This document shows positions 7,217 to 12,661 of a DNA stretch of 12,661 bases, one piece after another. The stretch lies in NCBI GenBank assembly GCA_003024985.2, contig PXIH01S0015482.1; one strand, given 5' to 3'. The translations under genes were made by a program, and so were the position numbers. The first letter of the stretch is position 1; every line of letters starts with the position of its first letter. This stretch comes from Euperipatoides rowelli (lineage: Eukaryota > Onychophora > Udeonychophora > Euonychophora > Peripatopsidae). The notes under the pieces were generated by a model. That model was not told the DNA's origin and did no database searches. It worked only from the letters and a program-made list of their open reading frames with translations.

Positions 7217-8978
7217 TAAGACAGTATCAGAATTACCATTCCTGTGATTGCTAGATATAAAATCTGTTTAAAGGCTGATCAATCACGCAAACCCTTCACA
7301 TTGATGATGATGATCAATTACATTGGCCTTGATGATGATCAATCATTATCAAGGTTATTCAATGATGAATTTTTGTACAAAAATATTCAAGATGGTGACG
7401 TTTATTATTTTTTATTATTAAACATTGCTTTATTTTACCTAAGAGAAATGATCAGTATCTTGATAGGGATAATACAACAAATATTATAAACAACTAAGCC
7501 AATAGTATCTCAAACAACAATGAAGTATTATTGTAATTTGCTTGAAAACCTATATACCGTATGCATTATCTTCAACTGTATCATATATATATACATTCGG
7601 TCACGCAATCCATCTGATTGCGTGACAGGTAACGAGAATACGACCCCACTGACAACACAAATTATGGAGAGGACTATGGTCTATATGAACTTAGGACTGA
7701 GGGAATACATAAACTTTTGAAAGATAGTGAGATTTGCTCCCCAACATAGGGCGAACATATTAGAAGCAATAACTATTATTATGGGTTAGATAATAAATAT
7801 TACTCATTTCAAGGCGAACCTTTTTACCATATAGAGGCACTCTGACAATTATAGTTTATGATGTGTGTAAAACCATAGGACATATAGTAAATAATTGCCC
7901 TAAAGTTGTTAGGGTTAAACCAGGAGATAATGTTCGCATGGATCGACCGAAACCGTCATTAAACTAGAACGCTTTCTTCCGGGATCAACTCGCCGAGTGA
8001 AAGGAGCACAATCTGATACTAATGGGCCAGGGAAATTCGCTAAAGTAGATAGGAGAAATAAAATCCTACACAAGGATATTTTCACACCGGAGTCTGACCA
8101 GATGCGCAAGAACCACAAAAAATTAAGACAATAAACAGAAGAAAATCATACGAATAATATCTCCAATCAAAATCAAAAAATATTTACTTGTTGCCACTGT
8201 AATAAATCAAATCTAATTTCCAATTCAGAATCCAAAAATGTAAACAAAGTCAAAATTCCCGCAACAAGAAATTCTCAGTCTCGCGATACTGTCAATAAAA
8301 CCGATTAATCTACAAAAAGTTAGCAATTTCAGTTCAATTCAAACAGATATTAATTCTAATCCTAAAAGCAAAAATAGGAATAGTGATCAGTTAAAAAATT
8401 GTTCTAAACCACCAAACTCAAAATCTAATAAGTCATCTCAAAATAATGTTGTTAATAAATTATCATCTCAGGCTAAGAAATGTTCGCTGCCTTCCAATTC
8501 AGAATTATCTAATCACAAACACAAATTTACTCAAACTTATCCAGACAAAAGTAATAGCGAACATGTTCTGCATTTTGAAAGGCCAGACAATGCTAATCGA
8601 AAGCCAAAAATATCCAAAACTCAACCAGACAGGATAGAAAAGAGAGATAAACAAACAAAATAAACAAAAAAGACTAACGTTAAGAATAACAAAGTAAATA
8701 AACCGTAACCAGATTCAAATTTTAATAAAACAAAACAAAAGATATTAACAGAAGATAAAACTAACAATATCCAAGCTTGGATTGAACAGGGTGAACAATC
8801 TAAGCGAGTCAGATTTGAAACCAGAGGTAATGATAATAAAAACTTAAAAAACAACATTAAAGCAACAAGAAGTACTAAAGGCATGGTTACAGTAAAGGCA
8901 TGGAATTACAGAAGGCATACAAAACAACAAATTAAAACAATGTATTCCGTTGCTCTTACACATTCCACTATAATTTGA
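7217..8978 (+). pseudogene. Broken gag/ORF1-like coding region with zinc knuckle and Asn/Lys-rich tail
   Basis: A protein-like reading can be followed through three frames. Frame 2 (7217 to about 7780) gives VIARYKICLKADQSRKPF, MINYIGLDDDQSLSRLFNDE and, after a TAA at 7487-7489, KPIVSQTTMKYYCN and MERTMVYMNLGLREYINF. Frame 1 (7777-7842) gives YYGLDNKYYSFQGEPFYHIE. Frame 3 (7854-7970) gives VYDVCKTIGHIVNNCPKVVR, a CCHC zinc knuckle (C-x4-H-x4-C at 7866, 7881 and 7896) whose first Cys is Tyr (TAT, 7857). Frame 2 (7940-8134) gives IKLERFLPGSTRRVKGAQSD, then beyond a TAA a CCHC-like TCCHCNKSN. Frame 3 (8307-8978) is rich in Asn, Lys, Ser and Gln, with TAA at 8661 and 8706. A zinc knuckle before a basic region suggests a retroelement gag or ORF1 nucleic-acid-binding protein. 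No protease, RT or integrase follows. The family is not recognised, and a decayed host gene is the alternative. Confidence 0.5.
7600..7626. repeat. Perfect 11-bp hairpin with 5-base loop
   Basis: GTCACGCAATC (7600-7610), loop CATCT and GATTGCGTGAC (7616-7626) are exact inverted copies. It lies within the gag-like pseudogene, just after an AT dinucleotide run. Its function is unknown. Confidence 0.9.
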
Positions 8979-9854
8979 AGAGTTTATGTGCACGAGCAAT
9001 CCTTGTTAAACATATGCAAACTAACTAACTCATATTGTAGAATATTATCTAGTGAACTAAAAGTTATAGCAGAATAGTTTTAATGGACTTTTTACTAAAT
9101 ATGTTGTTTTATTTATTCATTTTAAATGGTGTGACCAATAACAAAACAGTGCCAAAATATTTTGATGCACATACTTGTTTTATATAAATATATACTGTAA
9201 ATGAAATGGTCTTTGTTTGGAAATTTACTTTGTCACTACTGCGTTACGTAATAAGCTGGATACTGTATGGGTACTACCATGCTGACACGGGTATACCCTT
9301 GTTAGCACATTTATGATTAATTTACAGAAACTCCTAGTATTTCAAGTCAATTTTTTTTAGTAATTTCACATTTTAAATGCTAATTTGATTTTAAAAAATT
9401 ATAATCTTACTTCGTCGCTAACATTTTTAACAACTGTGAAAAATTAACATTAGTGAAATAGCCTATTTTGTTAAAATGCTATAATACCAATCAGATTCAG
9501 AGAAATATTAAAAAAAGATATAAAGTGTGACTAGAAGAGCATAAAATAATAATTGATTTGAGTATACCTGGTTGCTTTATCTTGTATAAGAGGAAGTTCA
9601 CTATTAATGTCCAGTGAATATACAGCAATGATATATGATTGGTATACAGGATCTCAAAACACAACTTGATAGTAGCTCCATCTATGAGTCATCCTATGAA
9701 ATGAAACAGACAGAACTATTAATAATAAAAATGAACAATCAAAATTTATATTAATACTAGTTTATAAATTACACAATATATTTTTAATAAAGAATAGTCT
9801 CCTGGAACATTAGTCTATATTTATCAATTTACAATTCATACAAATTATAGACCA
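8979..9854. other. AT-rich stretch, no supported gene
   Basis: It holds short palindromes TTACGTAA (about 9244-9251) and GGGTATACCC (9289-9298) and nothing recognisably coding. A weak minus-strand exon-like piece at 9568-9693 is discussed under findings. Confidence 0.5.
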
Positions 9855-9945
9855 TAGGTTCCCAAACTTATTCGGCCTACTTCTCCCTTTTCCGAAAAAA
9901 AAAAAATACACAACACCCCCATGGAAATCTACCTTCTTAAGGAGA
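9855..9945. mobile_element. Possible terminus of a hAT-like element (weak)
   Basis: AGGTTCCCAAACTTATTCGG, a C-rich segment, a run of about 13 A and then a C-rich CACAACACCCCC resemble the ends of hAT family MITEs, which often begin with GGTTCCCAAACT followed by C-rich then A-rich tracts. No inverted partner or 8-bp target duplication was found, so this may be chance or a solo fragment. Confidence 0.25.
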
Positions 9946-9974
9946 ACAATGGATCAAGTCTCCCTAAACAGGCT

Positions 9975-10813
9975 GGGTCAAGTAGCCTATCCCTAGTTGG
10001 CCATTTTGTATTCAACCTACAAAAGCAGGCATTGACAACTGAATAATTATACATGAAATTAAAGCTTAAGATATATCTAATAACAATAAGTAATTTATTA
10101 AATCATACCTTTAATTTCTTTAAACCAAAAATTGGAATACATTACAGATTACAGTGCAAAAAATTTACTTTCAAGTACAGTAACGAAAATGTGTTTTGTG
10201 TCACAATTTATAAACTAATACAAAGACTACTGCTGCTGTTACTGCTAAATTATCTGATCCAAGGACAAGCAGCGATACCCCTTCCAACTTATCAAACTTT
10301 CTCTATTGTGAGACATACAGTAGGCCTTGGGTCAAGCATCACTATGGGTCAAGTATCCCTATGGGCAGTAGTGGGATTAAAATTTTTTGGTCGTATTCCA
10401 GTCTGACAACAGACTGGAATACCACTCCACCAAGTGATAGTCTGATTATTTAGGATTAATATTAGTATTATTATTATTATAACAAAGGTTTCTCATTTCT
10501 TATGGACAGACTTAAAAGACCCCCTCTTCCCCTTCTTGGAAATTATTTTAACATTTTAACTATGAGTTGACATATGTAAGTGTGAACCTCGGTAATCAGG
10601 GTAAACACAAGCACGGTACTGTAAATACTTGAGGGGTATGGCCAGTTTTTTATTTGTTTTTTTTTTTTAAATTTAAAAAAAATTAGATTAAAAAAAAAAA
10701 ATTAAAATTTTTAGGAATAGGTTCTCCAAACTGTTCAAATTTTAAGAAAGGGTTCTTGAGAACCTTTGGGTATCCCCTGAATCTTATCACTGCCTATGGG
10801 TCAAGTATCCTTA
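9975..10813 (+). repeat. Dispersed short motif related to GGGTCAAGTATCCCTA, four copies
   Basis: Copies lie at 9975-9995 (GGGTCAAGTAGCCTATCCCTA), 10329-10344 (GGGTCAAGCATCACTA), 10346-10361 (GGGTCAAGTATCCCTA) and 10798-10813 (GGGTCAAGTATCCTTA). The two middle copies are adjacent. All have the same orientation. It may be a remnant of a repeat family or satellite. Confidence 0.6.
10393..10422. repeat. Perfect 13-bp hairpin with 4-base loop
   Basis: GTATTCCAGTCTG (10393-10405), loop ACAA and CAGACTGGAATAC (10410-10422) pair exactly. Two further pairs form beyond a single mismatch (10390-10391 with 10424-10425). It is the strongest short hairpin in the window and lies in DNA without a supported gene. 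Confidence 0.95.
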
Positions 10814-12593
10814 GTTTACCCTATTGATAATTACAGTTCTTCAATAATTCCATTTCATTCTATATCAGATATTCCCAAAATAGAAAAAAAAAACCTTTAG
10901 ATATTTCTCAAAAAAAAAAAAATTGGGTTTTTCCAAATTATCTTACCATAAACGATCAAAATTCATTAATGTGTTACCTCCATATCAAAGAATAATTAAA
11001 AATGATATAATACTCATGTACATGGAAGTCTACATCAAAAGAAATAAAAATAAAATGTTTGAGACTTTATTATATTTTATAATAGTGAATTGTCTGCTAC
11101 AATGACAATAAATCAATAACTGTTTAATAGCGACTAGTTTTAATAAATATTAAATGTTTAGTCACACATGAATAGGTATACCTGATATGAAATGTAAATG
11201 GATTTTCTACTTAAGAATGAAGTGTGTGAGACAAAATTTTTGCCCTCCCCCCACCATAACCATAAAAAAATTTAAAATGTGGCAATTTTAGTGGCATTTT
11301 CTTGAAATTTCTGCAGGTTGTGATTTTGTTGGTTTCAAATAATTTATTAAAGGTTTATTAAAACGTAGTAACTTTGTATTAATACCTATAAACTGGAAAC
11401 ATATGGGGGTGGGGGCACCAAAAACAACCCAAATGCCTCTCCCCAGGTTTTTGTTTTTGGGGGTGAGTGGAGAATGAGGTGGAATTGAGTTTGCAAATTG
11501 TAGCTAATGAAAAATTGTTTACAAAAAAAAAAAAAAAAAAAGTTTGTTCGACACAAAAATGTTTAAAAATTATAAAAAATTGAAATATTTTAAAGTAGGG
11601 TTCTTAATCTAAATAAATATGTTTAGTAAAAGAAAATGCATTAGGGCATTGATTTCTTTCCCAAGAGTAAAGAAATTGATAAAAAGTGTCAACATTTAAT
11701 TGATTTTAAGATTAAAAATGACATACTGAAGGGGTTAATTTTTAGGGTTAACAATAACGTCCAATATATTAAACTTCTCTAGATATACGGTAACAATAAT
11801 GTGTAATAACATTTAGAAAAATCTCTAAAAGATAATTTGGGGGAGTTTCCATTAACCCTACCCCCTTCTCCTTAAGCAGAAACAAACTGCAGTATTTCTT
11901 AATCAGTAGGCTACTGAAAATAAATAACGAGTAGCTGGAAATACTTAGCTAAACTACTTTTTCAAAGTGGCTTACAAAGCCAATATAATTATTATGAAAC
12001 AACTTTGTCAATGTAGGCTACTTGAGCATTTTTGGAATAGTTGAATTAAAAAATTGTTTTGTTCTATGAAAGGTTTGAAAAGTTTATTGGAATGTCTAGT
12101 AAAATGGAATAAGATTTCAAAATCCGGCTAATCTTAATAAATAAATAAAATTAGTAGCAGGTAAAAATTATTGCTATGAATTAAAAAATGATTTCGCAGA
12201 CTTTTCAATGTTCATTTCTCTTCTAAGTTCCAACGTACCGGTATCTAGTTTCAAAACTGATGTCACTTCGTATTTGAACTCTTTCAATGTCCTTTTTTTT
12301 TTTTTTAAGATATAGATAGTGATTCTGACAACAACTCAGAATTATATTCCAAGATAGGCCTAATGAACAGTTTATAGCCTACACACTACACTTGAAAGTT
12401 TGATGACCCAAACCAAGTCTCTTAAGTTTATAAACAACATACAAAACTCTATTTACTTTTAAATTAACAACTTATTTAACATACCATATATTTTTATGTT
12501 TATTATATAAAGTAAAGATACAGAACAGAAACACTTACATAATATTTTACAAGGCCCAGACAATTTTTTTGCAGAATCACGTTCCTTGCGTTT
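10423..12593. other. AT-rich region with simple repeats, no supported gene
   Basis: Contents are an ATT microsatellite at about 10457-10481, T and A runs at about 10655-10700 and 10908-10922, a near-palindrome AAAGGGTTCTTGAGAACC at about 10747-10764, an A run at about 11522-11540, an 8-bp stem ATTTCTTT/AAAGAAAT (11652-11676), an AATA run at about 12136-12149 and a T run at about 12292-12307. C-rich (11244-11255) and G-rich (11405-11417, 11458-11464) patches flank a stretch that may be an old repeat. Short open frames here have no protein-like features. Confidence 0.6.
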
Positions 12594-12626
12594 TTAAAAT
12601 TCTCGTGGTGAGAAACGAGATTTTAA
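12594..12626. repeat. Near-perfect inverted repeat, 12 pairs with one bulged base
   Basis: TTAAAATTCTCGT (12594-12606) and ACGAGATTTTAA (12615-12626) are inverted copies except for one bulged T. The loop is GGTGAGAA. Confidence 0.85.
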
Positions 12627-12640
12627 GTCTTGCCACTAGC

Positions 12641-12655
12641 GTCTGAATCTCAGAC
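12641..12655. repeat. Short hairpin GTCTGA-ATC-TCAGAC
   Basis: A six-bp stem with a 3-base loop lies just after the 12594-12626 inverted repeat. AAGTCT at 12625-12630 can also pair with AGACTT at 12652-12657, so two competing structures are possible at the window's right edge. Confidence 0.7.
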
Positions 12656-12661
12656 TTCACT

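Noticed and set aside
7915-8118. 67-codon minus-strand open frame
   Set aside because: It is antisense to the basic domain after the zinc knuckle, which reads better on the plus strand.
8621-8884. Minus-strand open frame rich in Leu, Phe and Val, membrane-like
   Set aside because: It is the antisense of the Asn/Lys/Gln-rich plus-strand pseudogene frame. Complementing AAA, AAT and CAA codons produces Phe, Ile and Leu runs.
10053-10406. 117-codon plus-strand open frame with a hydrophobic leucine run
   Set aside because: The composition follows AT-rich DNA, the Leu run comes from a CTG-like repeat, and its end encodes the dispersed GGGTCAAG motif and half of the 10393 hairpin. No domain or splice context supports it.
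10923-11105. 60-codon plus-strand open frame
   Set aside because: It has no ATG start and its Lys/Asn/Ile-rich composition is expected from AT-rich sequence. No motif is visible.
12174-12298. Minus-strand open stretch reading TLKEFKYEVTSVLKLDTG and then RREMNIEKSAKSFFNS
   Set aside because: It is about 40 codons, preceded by a homopolymer, with no start codon or clear splice acceptor and no recognised family. Too short to call.
1-12661. tRNA, rRNA or CRISPR features
   Set aside because: No T-loop-like GGTTCGA-type box with matching arms, no rRNA-like conserved blocks and no spacer-separated direct repeats were seen. The only regular tandem repeat is the 84-bp finger unit.

Overview
This is an AT-rich animal (metazoan) nuclear window. 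It has no bacterial-style operons. Its content is a decayed non-LTR retrotransposon with an APE-type endonuclease, a C2H2 zinc-finger array, a MITE with TTAA at both edges, long homopolymer runs and two single-N positions (1553 and 2505) from a draft assembly. I would guess an aquatic invertebrate (mollusc, echinoderm or similar), but the sequence does not settle this.

Layout. (1) Positions 1-4138, plus strand: one old, inactive LINE copy, cut by the window's left edge. The order is the RNA-binding part of an L1-type ORF1 protein, APE endonuclease, linker, reverse transcriptase, a C-terminal region ending in a C-x2-C...H-x4-C zinc motif, and a 3' UTR with an A-rich tail. It is broken by many frameshifts and stops and carries a 214-bp-period tandem duplication beside an N. 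(2) Positions 4417-5424, minus strand: the only long intact reading frame, 335 codons, encoding ten intact C2H2 fingers and one degenerate finger. It is probably a terminal exon of a larger gene, because its first ATG lies inside finger-like sequence. (3) Positions 6410-7057: a non-autonomous DNA transposon (MITE-like) with terminal inverted repeats of about 90 bp, with TTAA at both edges and an AAAGGTCA octamer at each end and once inside. (4) Positions 7217-8978, plus strand: a broken coding region of about 1.76 kb with a degenerate nucleocapsid-type zinc knuckle and a long Asn/Lys/Ser-rich tail. It is most like a retroelement gag or ORF1 protein, family unknown. (5) Positions 8979-12661: AT-rich DNA with no supported gene. 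It holds a possible hAT-like terminus, a scattered GGGTCAAGTATCC-type motif, strong hairpins (10393-10422 and 12594-12655) and simple repeats.

The genes do not form a pathway. The window reads as a repeat-rich intergenic or intronic stretch around one apparently intact zinc-finger exon. The observations most worth checking are the zinc-finger exon, the gag-like pseudogene and the TTAA element.
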